A stretch of DNA of 64,000 nt from Bacillus sp. FJAT-28004 (GCF_001280845.1 NZ_LGHP01000001.1:491905-555904), one strand, 5' to 3'; positions 36,301 through 45,464 are shown, counted from the stretch's first letter. A program made the numbers and translations. The notes: a model not told the origin generated them from the sequence alone.

Positions 36301-36438
36301 GCAGATATAAATCCAACGGAAGCATGGCTTACTGATTTGATGGAAGTTCCCATCGATAGAATCTATGCGGAGGAAGGGGCTTTCCACCTAGCCTTTACTC
36401 CATTTGAAATAAAAACGATCCGTTTGGCAAGGAGGTAA
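33349..36438 (+). CDS. GH38 alpha-mannosidase
   Basis: Cytoplasmic retaining alpha-mannosidase of 1029 residues with no signal peptide. The N-terminal domain (about 1-230) precedes the GH38 catalytic barrel. Zinc ligands are in HAHMDLAWLW (H242, H244, D246). The nucleophile is D356 in MPDVFGYTASLPQILK. A mid helical domain (about 500-590) contains LYQFHDILPGSSI, and the C-terminal beta-sandwiches run to about 1029. Length fits bacterial GH38. ATG 33349 has AAAGGAG eight bases upstream. First gene of an operon with two permeases five bases further on, a binding protein and two possible glycan-active proteins. It would trim alpha-mannosyl ends from imported oligosaccharides, possibly from yeast mannan or N-glycans. 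Confidence 0.93.
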   Translation: MPYEKVRTEQLKSLLDRLKEQIYKPLTELKVTAWVTEEPVSYENRESGRKIELAAGDRWGNLWDCAWFHFSGKVPPEAKGSKIVLLIDVNGELCLVNEEGTPTQGLTNINSEFDYSLGLPGKRVVHISENSQGDEEIDLWGDAGCNDLFGRFRSGTLKEAQVAICRENIHQLYYDAEVLLETADRLPEGSARRARIFQSLYEASHILTSLSDERVAQASQLLREQLDKRGGDPVLTISAVGHAHMDLAWLWPIRETIRKGARTFSTVLRMMERYPDYIFGASQPQLYDWMKIHYPKLYASIKERVQEGRWELQGAMWVESDTNVPSGEALIRQILYGKRYFQAEFGQEMKSLWMPDVFGYTASLPQILKKSGVDYMMTQKLSWSVYNRHPHHTFHWEGIDGSRVLTHMPPEDTYNSPAAPRSIVKAENEYMDKNVSENCLMLFGIGDGGGGPGEEHLERLQREKDLLGLSPVIQEPSSRFFEKLAVGSDRYQVWSGELYLERHQGTLTSQARNKRYNRKLEKALRELEYAAILAETTKGKPYPSQELETIWKEVLLYQFHDILPGSSIKRVYDESLERYAILLGRVEQLIAEAYEAVAESVPGEKGSDVIFNSLSWEREEWTQQNGSWQLVRVPAMGYAVANADTHALVLAETAAAEAEVEIEVIATQELDAAYNLFPDMRASAIDRIMENDLLSVTFADDFTIVSIIDKELGREIIPQGQKANEMSLYHDEGDAWDIKQDYRLSGGVPLQPSESSAFQDGPTVGLLLVYKFGQSTMTQKVILTHGSRRIDFATVVDWKESAKMLRTSFPVNIRTDSASCEIQFGYLKRPTHRNTLWDYAKDEICAHQWIDLSESDYGVALLNDCKYGHRAWQNVLDLNLLRSTSYPDPEADLAEHLFTYSLYPHKGDHVQAEVYKRGYELNVPLRSVRMTTNDTARNLPAAKSFFSVDHSNVMVETVKQAEDSDELIIRLYETAGTHLKARLIADINPTEAWLTDLMEVPIDRIYAEEGAFHLAFTPFEIKTIRLARR

Positions 36439-36443
36439 AACAT

Positions 36444-37355
36444 ATGACCGAATCAGTATTGTGGAAACGAATATGGCGGCACAAAGTATTTTATTTGTTC
36501 ATGCTGCCGGGCATCATCTGGTTTTTCCTTTTCTCCTACGTTCCTCTCTTTGGTATACAAGTTGCTTTTCGTGATTTCATGTTCTCCGGGGGCTTCACTG
36601 GAAGCCCCTGGGCAGGATTTAAATACTTTGAGCAGTTTTTCTCCTATTATCAGTCATTCGAAATTATCCGCAATACTATTATTATCAGTCTCTCGAAGCT
36701 TCTTATTGGATTTATGATGCCAATCCTATTGGCTATCCTATTAAATGAGGTTCGCAACGTAAAATTCAAGAAAACAGTGCAAACGCTTTCGTATTTACCG
36801 TATTTCGTTTCGTGGATCGTCGTTGTCACGCTGATGCAGCGGCTTCTGACTCCATCTGGAGGTCCAATCAACGAATTGCTTGGTGTCTTCGGAGTAGAGC
36901 CCATTCAGTTCATGAATAACACGACGTGGTTTTATCAAATTATTATAGGCTCTGACATTTGGAAAAACATTGGTTGGAACTCTATCATTTATATGGCCGC
37001 AATCGCCGGTATTGACCAGCAGCTTTATGAAGCGGCCAAGATCGACGGCGCAGGACGTAGACGGCAAATGTGGCATGTGACGCTACCTGGTATCCGCAAC
37101 ATCGCCGTAATTTTGTTCATACTCTCGGTAGGCAGCTTAATGAGCGCTGGCTACGAGCAACTGCTCTTGCTTAGTGGTCCGGCTACCGCAGCAATCGGAA
37201 GTGTTCTCGACGTACATGTCATTAGTGCCGGAATAGGCGAGGGCCGATTAAGTTATGCGGCTGCAGTAGGGTTATTCCAAAGTGTTATTGCATTCATTCT
37301 TATCGTAACTGTCAACCGAATTGCTCGCAAAGTTAGCGACGTATCCCTGTTTTAA
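36444..37355 (+). CDS. ABC permease, LplB/YteP-like
   Basis: 303-residue membrane subunit of the mannosidase-linked importer. Opening segment VFYLFMLPGIIWFFLFSYVP and EAA loop EAAKIDGAG are typical. ATG 36444 has AGGAGG eight bases upstream and lies five bases after the mannosidase stop, so expression is tightly coupled to it. The imported sugar is probably the mannosidase substrate. Confidence 0.92.
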   Translation: MTESVLWKRIWRHKVFYLFMLPGIIWFFLFSYVPLFGIQVAFRDFMFSGGFTGSPWAGFKYFEQFFSYYQSFEIIRNTIIISLSKLLIGFMMPILLAILLNEVRNVKFKKTVQTLSYLPYFVSWIVVVTLMQRLLTPSGGPINELLGVFGVEPIQFMNNTTWFYQIIIGSDIWKNIGWNSIIYMAAIAGIDQQLYEAAKIDGAGRRRQMWHVTLPGIRNIAVILFILSVGSLMSAGYEQLLLLSGPATAAIGSVLDVHVISAGIGEGRLSYAAAVGLFQSVIAFILIVTVNRIARKVSDVSLF

Positions 37356-37368
37356 GGAGAGGTTTGAT

Positions 37369-38265
37369 ATGGCGAAGCGCCAATTTTCTATATTTAATTT
37401 TTTCAATTATATCTTCTTGACGTTATTCGGCTTGTCGATGATCTATCCGTTTATTTACATTCTGGTCTACTCGCTTAACGATGGGAAAGACTCGATGATG
37501 GGTGCGCTTTATTTCTTTCCACGTAAATTTACATTTGAAAACTATGTCGAGGTTTTTGAAAATGCCCGGATTTGGCAGGCGTACAAAATTACGCTGCTCC
37601 GCACCTTAATCGGTACGTTAGCGCACGTATTGCTTTGCACGCTTATGGCTTACGCGCTTTCCAAAAAATCGCTGCCTGGTCGAACATTTTTTACGTATTA
37701 CATTTTTTTACCGACGATCTTCAGCGCTGGGTTCATTCCGTATTTCATCACGTTGCAGAAGCTGCATCTAATAAATACTTTTTGGGTGTACGTTATTCCA
37801 ATGCTGTTCAGCTTCATGCATATCGTCATTCTACGAACGTTCCTGCAAGGTATTCCGGAGGAACTGGAGGAATCAGCTCGTATAGACGGATACGGTGACC
37901 TTCAAATTTTTATTAAAATCATTTTGCCGTTATCGGGACCGGTTCTTGCTACAATTTCGTTGTTTATCGGGGTTTCACACTGGAACGATTGGTTCACCGG
38001 CACCTATTATGTGTCGGATAAAGATATGATTCCCGTTCAAACACTGCTTCAAGAGTTGTTGAGTGAAGCGGAAGCTCTTTCCTCCTCTATGCAAAGGGCG
38101 GCGGAGCAAGGCGGACAGACGGTCAATATGAACATGGCAGGGGCAACGCCGGAATCACTTCGAATGGCACTGCTCGTTATCACGGTATTTCCGATCTTAT
38201 GTATCTATCCGTTTTTGCAGCGTTATTTCGTCAAAGGCGTTATGATTGGCTCGGTCAAAGGGTAA
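37369..38265 (+). CDS. ABC permease, LplC/YtcP-like
   Basis: 298-residue second membrane subunit with EAA-type loop LEESARIDGYG and C-terminus VKGVMIGSVKG. The frame opens at 37321 inside the previous gene; ATG 37369, with AAGGAGAGG upstream, is the likely start. A short hydrophilic insert near residues 230-260 (EAEALSSSMQRAAEQGGQ) lies before the last segment, as in some paralogues. Gap to the previous gene 13 bases. Confidence 0.92.
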   Translation: MAKRQFSIFNFFNYIFLTLFGLSMIYPFIYILVYSLNDGKDSMMGALYFFPRKFTFENYVEVFENARIWQAYKITLLRTLIGTLAHVLLCTLMAYALSKKSLPGRTFFTYYIFLPTIFSAGFIPYFITLQKLHLINTFWVYVIPMLFSFMHIVILRTFLQGIPEELEESARIDGYGDLQIFIKIILPLSGPVLATISLFIGVSHWNDWFTGTYYVSDKDMIPVQTLLQELLSEAEALSSSMQRAAEQGGQTVNMNMAGATPESLRMALLVITVFPILCIYPFLQRYFVKGVMIGSVKG

Positions 38266-38324
38266 TCGTCCGAAATCAGGACTTTATCATATTTCATTTT
38301 ATTACAGTTCACGGGAGGGTTTTT

Positions 38325-40004
38325 ATGAAGAACAAAAGAGGGAAAAGCGCTTCGACATTGATCGCAGTAACTCTGATGGCGGTTACACTGTTTGGCTGTA
38401 GCGGTAACAACAACGGCGGCGCCGTCAATAAGCCGTCGAACAACACAGAAACTCCAGACAGCGGTAAAGAACAAAAAGAGGTGACACTCAAAGTTCTTCA
38501 CAACTGGAACGGCTCCAGCGGCAGTGATCAAGATACGACGGCTATCGAGAAAGTAATTAAAGAGAAAACAGGAGTTACGGTTAAATGGGAATATACGAAA
38601 GGCAGCGAGGTCGAGAAGTTAAATACTATCTTCGCGACACAGGATTTGCCGGATATTTATACAGGCCCAGCTTGGGGCGGAGAGCTAGATGGCATCATAA
38701 AAGCTGCTAAAGAGGATCAATTGGTCGATTTGTCCGATAAGCTCGACAAATATCCGAATCTTGCCAAAGCAATTGAGAAGGACAACGTTCCTCCTGCGCT
38801 TTACGAGAAAGCCTTTGATGCTTACGACGGCAAGAAATTTTTGCTTTACCAGAACCACCCGGCAACGCCTGAAGATGCAACAGATTGGCTTTATGGCTTC
38901 TACGTCCGCAAGGATATTGCCGAGAAGATCGGTGTAGATCCGCAATCCGTTCGTACGAAGGAAGAACTGCGCAGCTTCCTGCAAAAAATCAAAGACGCTG
39001 ACCTTAAGGAGAGCGGCTTGCCAATGATCCCGCTTGGAGGATTCCATAACGGCTGGGCTGTTGGTATCGGCAACACGATGTTTTATGGCTCCGGTTATAT
39101 GCAAAAAGAAGACGGAACGCTGGAGAACAGCTTCTTTAACAAAGCATACGAGGACTACACGCTCTATTATCGTAATCTGATTGCTGATGGTCTACTGGAT
39201 CTTGAAGCGTTCACACAGACGGATCCAATTGCAAATGAGAAAATTAAGCAAGGCCGCATTGCCGTGCTAGCCGCTCATTATCCAGCAATTCTGGATGCCT
39301 CTAAGGATTATGTGAAAGCACATCCAGGTTCTGAGTATGTACCATTAGGTCCATTGGAGCGTGCGGGTGCTGCTGCAGACCGTCCAGCTGACCTTTCGAT
39401 TCAAGGAAATAACGTAACTGTTATCCCGAAAAAATCGAAAAATGTGGACGCAGCGCTTCGTTTGCTGGATTATCTTGCTTCTGATGAAGGATTCCTACTG
39501 GTAAGATACGGCGTTCAAGGCGTTCATTGGGATATGGAAAACGGCAAACCAGTAGCTAAGAAAGAATGGTTTGATAAATTCACAGAAGATACAACAGGCA
39601 AGTTGAAGAAAAAAGAAGGCATGGGCATCGGCCTCGAAAGCATGTCAGGCCAAGACCGTATCAATTCGTATGGCGGCGGCGACATTTGGGCAGATCAGTC
39701 TCGTCTGGCTGCTATGGAAAATGCCCGCAAAATTCTCCGCCCTAATGGCATAAGCGTAATTTCAGCTTATAACCCAGGCGATGTCTTGATGAAGTCTCCA
39801 CAATGGGAAATGCTGAAACCGTCTATGGACAAAATCGGCGACGTTTGGAAGGAAGCAATCTACGCGAAATCGGATGAAGCAGCACTCAAGATCATTAATG
39901 ATCTTCGCGGACAGATGAATAAAACAGGATATGAGGAAGCAATGAAGTATACAAATGAAAACCTGAAAGGCAAGGAAGTTGTTCTATTTGGAATGCCTAA
40001 CTAA
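38325..40004 (+). CDS. Extracellular solute-binding lipoprotein (LplA/YtcQ-like)
   Basis: 559-residue lipoprotein. Signal peptide with lipobox TLFGC (C25), an Asn/Gly/Lys-rich linker, and then the binding fold from VTLKVLHNWNGSS. ATG 38325 has GGGAGGG five bases upstream; the upstream frame to 38199 overlaps the permease gene and is not real. Third component of the mannosidase-linked importer, placed after the permeases rather than before them as in the other importers here. Ligand likely an alpha-mannosyl oligosaccharide. Confidence 0.92.
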   Translation: MKNKRGKSASTLIAVTLMAVTLFGCSGNNNGGAVNKPSNNTETPDSGKEQKEVTLKVLHNWNGSSGSDQDTTAIEKVIKEKTGVTVKWEYTKGSEVEKLNTIFATQDLPDIYTGPAWGGELDGIIKAAKEDQLVDLSDKLDKYPNLAKAIEKDNVPPALYEKAFDAYDGKKFLLYQNHPATPEDATDWLYGFYVRKDIAEKIGVDPQSVRTKEELRSFLQKIKDADLKESGLPMIPLGGFHNGWAVGIGNTMFYGSGYMQKEDGTLENSFFNKAYEDYTLYYRNLIADGLLDLEAFTQTDPIANEKIKQGRIAVLAAHYPAILDASKDYVKAHPGSEYVPLGPLERAGAAADRPADLSIQGNNVTVIPKKSKNVDAALRLLDYLASDEGFLLVRYGVQGVHWDMENGKPVAKKEWFDKFTEDTTGKLKKKEGMGIGLESMSGQDRINSYGGGDIWADQSRLAAMENARKILRPNGISVISAYNPGDVLMKSPQWEMLKPSMDKIGDVWKEAIYAKSDEAALKIINDLRGQMNKTGYEEAMKYTNENLKGKEVVLFGMPN

Positions 40005-40019
40005 GGGAGGTTTCTCGAT

Positions 40020-42206
40020 TTGAGCAAGGAGTTGCAAGGGAGGTCGGAATGGACCGGCTTCCAGGAATCGAGGCCATATGGCCCGAAGTATGATCTGCGA
40101 ACCGACTTCGTCATGGTATACGGAATTTCTAATGATCTGCCTGAGCGAATTGAGGGCTGGAGAAAGGCCGGTTATACAATCCATCTGATGACGGGTGTAT
40201 CCTGGGGGGAGTATCAGGACTACTTGTACGGTCGCTTCGACGGACGAGAGCACTGGGATGAAGCTCAGATGGACCGCAGCGGCAATCATCTGCTTCATGG
40301 TAAAGATGTTCCTTATATGGTTCCGACCATTGCTTTCGCTGAGTATTTGGCGTCTCACATTAAACGAGCGATCGATTTCGGAGCAGAAGCAATTCATTTG
40401 GAGGAGCCAGAGTTTTGGGCGGCATCCGGTTACTCGGAGGCGTTCAAGCGCGAGTGGTTGAATTATTACGGGGAGGATTGGATTCCTCCCCACTCCTCGC
40501 CGGACGCGCAGTATCGGGCTTCTAAGTTGAAGGCGGCCATGTATTACCGGGCGCTTGATCGACTTTGCAGCCAAATGAAGGAGTATTCACTTGTAACCTA
40601 CGGCAGAACTGTACGTTTCTATGTTCCGACCCATAGCTTGATCAATTATACGCAATGGAGAATTATCAGTCCCGAGGCGCTGCTTGTTTCTATGCCGGGC
40701 TGTGACGGCTTCATCGCCCAAATATGGACGGGAACAGCGCGTACACCTAACGTGTATAAGGGACTGCGCCGAGAGCGAACCTTCGAGACCGCATATCTGG
40801 AATACGGAATCATGCAGGAGCTTACGAGGGGAACAGGGCGTGAAATGTGGTTTCTTCACGACCCGATTGAAGATAACCCTAGATACAGCTGGAGCGATTA
40901 TCGCAAAAACTATCGTTCTACCGTGGTTGCTTCCCTGCTGCATCCTGAGGTTAAGCAGTATGAGGTATGTCCATGGCCGCGCCGTGTATTTGAGGGCAGC
41001 TATCCAACTGAGGACGGGAAAGGTAAAGAAATGATTCCGGGTGACTACGCGACCGTGCTACTGACGGTAATGAATGTACTGCGTGACATGCACAATCATG
41101 AAGAAGTTGTTGGAGAAGACGACTATACTTCTGGAATTGGTCTTTGCTTATCCAACTCTGCGATGTATCAACGAGGAGACGTTGTTAGTGAAGGAGAGCA
41201 AGAAGGCGAAGTCGTTAAATATGATGGAACCACCACGACCGAAGCGTTGAGTGATGAGCAAAAGGAGCTTCTTGATTGGTCCGCTTTTTATGGATTAGCG
41301 CTTCCGCTCGTCAAGTCAGGCATTCCACTTAGGCCGGTGCAGCTCGACAATATTTTAACCTTTCCGGGGTATTTGGATGGATACAGGGTGCTGCTGCTCA
41401 GCTATGAGTTTATGAAGCCGGAGCATCCTGGCATTCATCAAGCGATCGGACAATGGGTGAGGGAGGGCGGCATTCTCATCTATGTCGGTGATGGTATGGA
41501 TCCATATCACTCCGTACGAGAATGGTGGAACCGCGAGAATAGCCGTCGTTCCTACGCTCGTCCTGAAGAGCATTTATTTGAAGCACTAGGCTTGAACCGC
41601 AATCCGGAGGAAGGCGAATATCAGGTAGGCAGTGGTGCTGTGTTATTCTTCAAAGAAAGTCCAGCAGTATTGTCTCGTACCGATGCTGGGGCTGGACTCG
41701 TCAAGCGTGCCGTAAGACGGTCGCTTGAAATCCGCGGAGAATCGGTTGAGTACAAGGAAAGCGCCTCTCTTCATATTAGACGCGGACCCTATGTCATTAC
41801 TCATGTGCTCGACGAGACGGATGCGGAGGGATCAGTTACCCTTCAGGGCTTGTTCGTTGATTTATTTGAACCCAGCTTGCCGGTGATGCATTCGGTGGAA
41901 ATCAAAGCGGGCGAGGACAGCTTGCTGTTTGATTTGAATTACTCGAACAAGGCGCAAGAGGAATCGAGTATTCTCGTTAGCTCATCTCGTATTCGCGATG
42001 AGGTGATGAACGCAAATCAAATCTCGTTCGTATCAGAGTCACCGTCCGACATCACCGTCAGTACGCGCCTTCGTGTACCGGGCGAGCCGCGCAGCGTCAC
42101 AGCTGGTTCGAGTACTGCTTCATTCGAGTATGACGTGGATTCAGGTACGGTACTTATTCGTTATCCAGGCGTACCTGAAGGAATTGCTGTCAACGTGGAA
42201 TTATAA
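40020..42206 (+). CDS. Unclassified TIM-barrel, glycoside-hydrolase-like protein
   Basis: 728-residue cytoplasmic protein I cannot place in a named family. Residues 15-330 look like a TIM barrel: beta-strand-like VMVYGI, IHLMTGVSWGEYQDY and AIHLEEPEFWAASGY, where E in EEPE is a candidate acid. WFLHDPIEDNPRYSWSDY near 285 may hold another catalytic group. Residues about 430-510 (VLLLSYEFMKPEHPG, QWVREGGILIYVGDG) resemble the Rossmann-like accessory domain of GH42-type enzymes. The C-terminal part is beta-rich. TTG 40020 with GGGAGG nine bases upstream, 15 bases after the binding protein. The operon setting suggests a glycosidase for the same imported glycan. Confidence 0.7.
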   Translation: MSKELQGRSEWTGFQESRPYGPKYDLRTDFVMVYGISNDLPERIEGWRKAGYTIHLMTGVSWGEYQDYLYGRFDGREHWDEAQMDRSGNHLLHGKDVPYMVPTIAFAEYLASHIKRAIDFGAEAIHLEEPEFWAASGYSEAFKREWLNYYGEDWIPPHSSPDAQYRASKLKAAMYYRALDRLCSQMKEYSLVTYGRTVRFYVPTHSLINYTQWRIISPEALLVSMPGCDGFIAQIWTGTARTPNVYKGLRRERTFETAYLEYGIMQELTRGTGREMWFLHDPIEDNPRYSWSDYRKNYRSTVVASLLHPEVKQYEVCPWPRRVFEGSYPTEDGKGKEMIPGDYATVLLTVMNVLRDMHNHEEVVGEDDYTSGIGLCLSNSAMYQRGDVVSEGEQEGEVVKYDGTTTTEALSDEQKELLDWSAFYGLALPLVKSGIPLRPVQLDNILTFPGYLDGYRVLLLSYEFMKPEHPGIHQAIGQWVREGGILIYVGDGMDPYHSVREWWNRENSRRSYARPEEHLFEALGLNRNPEEGEYQVGSGAVLFFKESPAVLSRTDAGAGLVKRAVRRSLEIRGESVEYKESASLHIRRGPYVITHVLDETDAEGSVTLQGLFVDLFEPSLPVMHSVEIKAGEDSLLFDLNYSNKAQEESSILVSSSRIRDEVMNANQISFVSESPSDITVSTRLRVPGEPRSVTAGSSTASFEYDVDSGTVLIRYPGVPEGIAVNVEL

Positions 42207-42220
42207 TACGACTTATTCAA

Positions 42221-42264
42221 GAAATGCCGGCAGCATACAATTGTTGCCGGCATTTCTATATTTT
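42221..42264 (+). terminator. Intercistronic hairpin before the GxGYxYP gene
   Basis: GAAATGCCGGCA (42221-42232) pairs with TGCCGGCATTTC (42245-42256), followed by TATATTTT. It probably attenuates transcription into the large secreted protein gene. Confidence 0.75.
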
Positions 42265-42287
42265 GAACCTATTAAAGGAGGATCACG

Positions 42288-45200
42288 ATGAGAAAAAGTA
42301 TATTATCTTTAGCGTTATCGTTTTGCTTGATCGGCTCCATGCTGACAGGTCTAACCTCTATAGCAGCCAAGCCCCGTCCTGATACGGGTCCAAAGGATAC
42401 ATATTACGAGAAAGCGGCATACAAGGCAAAAAAGCTAAACGTGATCAAGCTCGCTGACATGACGGAGTCGGAAAGTGTAATGATCGCAACACTCCAAGGA
42501 TTGATTGCAAATAAAACGGATGAACAAATCTATATTTTGCCGGAGTCAGGAAACTATGGGCTGTGGTTGAAGGATCTCAAACAACATTATGGCGTTAAAA
42601 CAAAAGAATTTGATGATCCATGGAAGCTTTTGAAAAAATATAAAAAGGAGTTCAACGGTTATTTGCTTTGGAAAAAGGGGGACAGCTCCATTAACGCAGC
42701 TTCCTCACTTGCTCATTTCAAGGACGCTGTGCTGGTTGAGCAGAGCGATGTGAAGAAGGCGAAGGACTACAAGCGAGTGATGGATCTCTCTGGCAAAGAT
42801 GAAGCATGGGTGAAGTCCAATTATTGGGATAAGGTCAAACATAATCTCTTCATCGAGCAGAAGGAAGAAATGGGGCCAAAGCTTAGAGATTATGCTGCAA
42901 TGACAGGAGCATTTACGTTTTATGATGGCAACAGCGAGTTCCGTAAAACGGTGATGGCTGACGCTGATCCGGACTCGGTCGTACTCGGCTGGGGCGATGC
43001 CTCGAATGGGGAAGAACGCTTTATTATGCCAAGCTCGGAAGCGGGGATCTTCACACTGCCAGCTGATCATGCCTTTAACTTGTCGGTGCTCAGCGGCTTT
43101 AAGCTAAATGATCTCAAGCAGAAAGCTTCTACACTGCCAGCGGTGGAGGACAATGTTCATTATGTATCATTCGTTATGTCTGACGGTGACAATATTCAAT
43201 GGATGCTGAACGATCTTGCTGAGAAGGACAAGCCGTGGTTCGGCAATGCAAATCGAGGAAGCTTTGATATGGGCTGGGCGATATCGCCAAGCATGATCGA
43301 TCTGGCTCCCACCGTCGCAGAACGTTACTACAAGGATGCGACCGAAAGAGATGCCTTTGTAGTAGGACCATCAGGCGGTGGTTATATGTATCCGAGTCGA
43401 TATCCTGCGGCTGAGCTTGATCAGCATTTGAACAGTCTTAACGATTATATGGGCAGGATGGATTTGGGACTTGTAGAGGTTATCGATTTTAACGCGTTTA
43501 ACAATGCTGAGCTTTGGGACAAATATACAGCGCAACCGAATGTGGACGGCGTTGTTTATTTGGAATACAGCAATCATAAGGCGCTGAATGGCGCGCTTAA
43601 ATGGTCGAATGGCAAACCAATTATTACGCCAAGAGAAATGTTGTGGGAAGGCAACGCAGGCAGCGATAATGCATCCGTAGTTAATCATATCAATGCAGCG
43701 CCTCGCAATCCGAAGAGTGCAGCAGGCTACTCGCTCGTTCTCGTACATGCTTGGTCTAAATCGATGGACGACGTAAAGGAGGTTATCGATCAACTGGGTG
43801 ACGATGTTAGAGTGGTTACACCGGTGGAGATGGCGGAGCTTATTAAGGAGCAAGTACCGCAGACCAGTGCTGAAACGCCGAACAAGGTGTATCAGGCGGA
43901 GACTGATTTTGGGCATCAAACCGGCAAGCAGGACGGAGACGGCTGGCTGGCTAATAGAGCGGAGCATACGGCAGGACATATGCTGTTCGGCCCGGGCGCT
44001 GCGGATATTCAGACCGGACGCCATCAGGTAAAGATCAAAGCGATGATCGACAACCGTGATGCGGACAATAATCGGATTATGAATATCGATATATTTGATG
44101 CAACTGACAATAAAGTAGTAGCGGAGAAAGCGGTTCTGCGATCGCAATTTCAAAAGGCAAATGCCTATCAGAACTTTGCCTTGGAGGCTGATTTCGTTTT
44201 AGGACATTCCTATGAATTCAGAGTCTGGTACGATGGCAATGCGAGCGTGAAGATTGATAGTGTGTCCGTTATTATGGAAAGCAATCTAGCACAGAAAATC
44301 TATGAAGCGGAGAATGATTTTGGACACAATACGGGGAAGCTGGACGGAGACGGCTGGTTGGCTTTGACGGAACAGCATGGTCAGGGTCATATGCTTTACG
44401 GTCCTTACGTAGCTGATATTCCGAATGGAGTCCATGACGTTACGTTTAAGGCGAAGATTGGAAGTGTTGCGGGAGCAGACGATCGGGTTGCGCTTCTGGA
44501 CATTTACAGTCCTACTTTGGATCAGGTAGTCGCCTCGAAAGCGTTAATGCGAAGCGACTTTGCAGCCGCGGACGTTTATGAGGATTTTACGCTTATCGAC
44601 GTTCCATTCTCGCTTGGAAGCACTTATGAATTTAGAGTTTATTTCGACGATACTGCCGACATCAAGATGGATCATATCCGTTTGGACATGCCCCAGCAGG
44701 TGATATCCGATACGGATGGCATATACTTTAAGTTCGGCGGAGGAGACGTTCAGTCGTTGTCACTTAGTGCAGACTCCGGCGAGAAGCTGCTTCAAGCGTG
44801 GGGGAGAGCCGTTCAGGATGGGAAGCCGGACGTAAATCTAACACTAGATGCGGCATGGTCGATCGCTAGTGGCAGCGAAGTTGCTCGTATTAGTGAAGAT
44901 GGAGTGTTGACGGTGCTTGGAAACGGCGCAGCAACTGTCAAAGCTGCATATAACGGACTAGAGGCAGAGCTGCCGATCATTGTCTCCGATCAATATGATA
45001 ACCGCATATTTGAAGCTGAGAGCGCGTTTGGTCATAATACCGGAGCAGCTGACGGAGACAGCTGGTATGCTAACACGGCGGATCACGGTTCGGGTCATAT
45101 GCTGCACGGACCGGGTGTGTCCGATCTGCCTTCCGGCGGCCACAAGGTTAGCTTCAGGATCAAGATAGATGCGAATACAGGCGATTCAAATCGTGTGTTG

Positions 45201-45410
45201 AACCTGGATATTTTTGATGGGACGGGCAATAAGGTGGTCGGCGAGAGAGCGATTCTTCGAGGGTACTTCACCTCTGCTGATGTCTATCAGGACTTTGTGA
45301 TTGAGGCTGATTTTGTAGCAGGGCATGCCTATCAGTTCCGCGTTTGGTACGATGATCGGGCAACCATTCATGTGGATCATGTGTCTGTTCGGACTCCAGT
45401 GACACCATAA
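42288..45410 (+). CDS. Secreted GxGYxYP putative glycoside hydrolase with three carbohydrate-binding-like modules
   Basis: 1040-residue exported protein. Signal peptide about 1-27. The N-terminal GxGYxYP-associated domain is about 45-250. The GxGYxYP domain is about 285-510, with VSFVMSDGDNIQWMLND and the namesake GPSGGGYMYP near residue 360. Three related beta-sandwich modules start at about 534, 671 and 907, each opening (V/I)(Y/F)(Q/E)AE..FGH.TG..DGD.W and containing GHML.GP; they resemble CBM35/CBM6-type sugar binders. A Big_2-like Ig segment lies between the second and third. There is no SLH or LPXTG anchor, so it is probably released. ATG 42288 after AAAGGAGG. GxGYxYP proteins are predicted glycosidases, uncharacterised to my knowledge. 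Confidence 0.85.
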   Translation: MRKSILSLALSFCLIGSMLTGLTSIAAKPRPDTGPKDTYYEKAAYKAKKLNVIKLADMTESESVMIATLQGLIANKTDEQIYILPESGNYGLWLKDLKQHYGVKTKEFDDPWKLLKKYKKEFNGYLLWKKGDSSINAASSLAHFKDAVLVEQSDVKKAKDYKRVMDLSGKDEAWVKSNYWDKVKHNLFIEQKEEMGPKLRDYAAMTGAFTFYDGNSEFRKTVMADADPDSVVLGWGDASNGEERFIMPSSEAGIFTLPADHAFNLSVLSGFKLNDLKQKASTLPAVEDNVHYVSFVMSDGDNIQWMLNDLAEKDKPWFGNANRGSFDMGWAISPSMIDLAPTVAERYYKDATERDAFVVGPSGGGYMYPSRYPAAELDQHLNSLNDYMGRMDLGLVEVIDFNAFNNAELWDKYTAQPNVDGVVYLEYSNHKALNGALKWSNGKPIITPREMLWEGNAGSDNASVVNHINAAPRNPKSAAGYSLVLVHAWSKSMDDVKEVIDQLGDDVRVVTPVEMAELIKEQVPQTSAETPNKVYQAETDFGHQTGKQDGDGWLANRAEHTAGHMLFGPGAADIQTGRHQVKIKAMIDNRDADNNRIMNIDIFDATDNKVVAEKAVLRSQFQKANAYQNFALEADFVLGHSYEFRVWYDGNASVKIDSVSVIMESNLAQKIYEAENDFGHNTGKLDGDGWLALTEQHGQGHMLYGPYVADIPNGVHDVTFKAKIGSVAGADDRVALLDIYSPTLDQVVASKALMRSDFAAADVYEDFTLIDVPFSLGSTYEFRVYFDDTADIKMDHIRLDMPQQVISDTDGIYFKFGGGDVQSLSLSADSGEKLLQAWGRAVQDGKPDVNLTLDAAWSIASGSEVARISEDGVLTVLGNGAATVKAAYNGLEAELPIIVSDQYDNRIFEAESAFGHNTGAADGDSWYANTADHGSGHMLHGPGVSDLPSGGHKVSFRIKIDANTGDSNRVLNLDIFDGTGNKVVGERAILRGYFTSADVYQDFVIEADFVAGHAYQFRVWYDDRATIHVDHVSVRTPVTP

Positions 45411-45427
45411 CCATTGAAGGGGGTGTG

Positions 45428-45464
45428 CCTCCAGTAGAGACATCTACTGGAGGTGCAACCTCTT
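45428..45464 (+). terminator. Intrinsic terminator-like hairpin
   Basis: CCTCCAGTAGA (45428-45438) pairs with TCTACTGGAGG (45443-45453), with TCTTTT a few bases beyond. Ends the mannosidase operon. Confidence 0.7.

Noticed and set aside
36795..37076. 93-codon minus-strand frame opposite the LplB-like permease gene
   Set aside because: Fully antisense to a conserved permease with no supporting signals.
39984..40574. 196-codon minus-strand frame opposite the unclassified TIM-barrel gene
   Set aside because: Antisense to a coding frame with strong start signals; no recognisable protein features.
43371..44153. 260-codon open frame on the minus strand inside the GxGYxYP gene
   Set aside because: It lies wholly antisense to a well-supported gene, has Arg/His/Ile-rich composition typical of shadow frames and no ribosome site.
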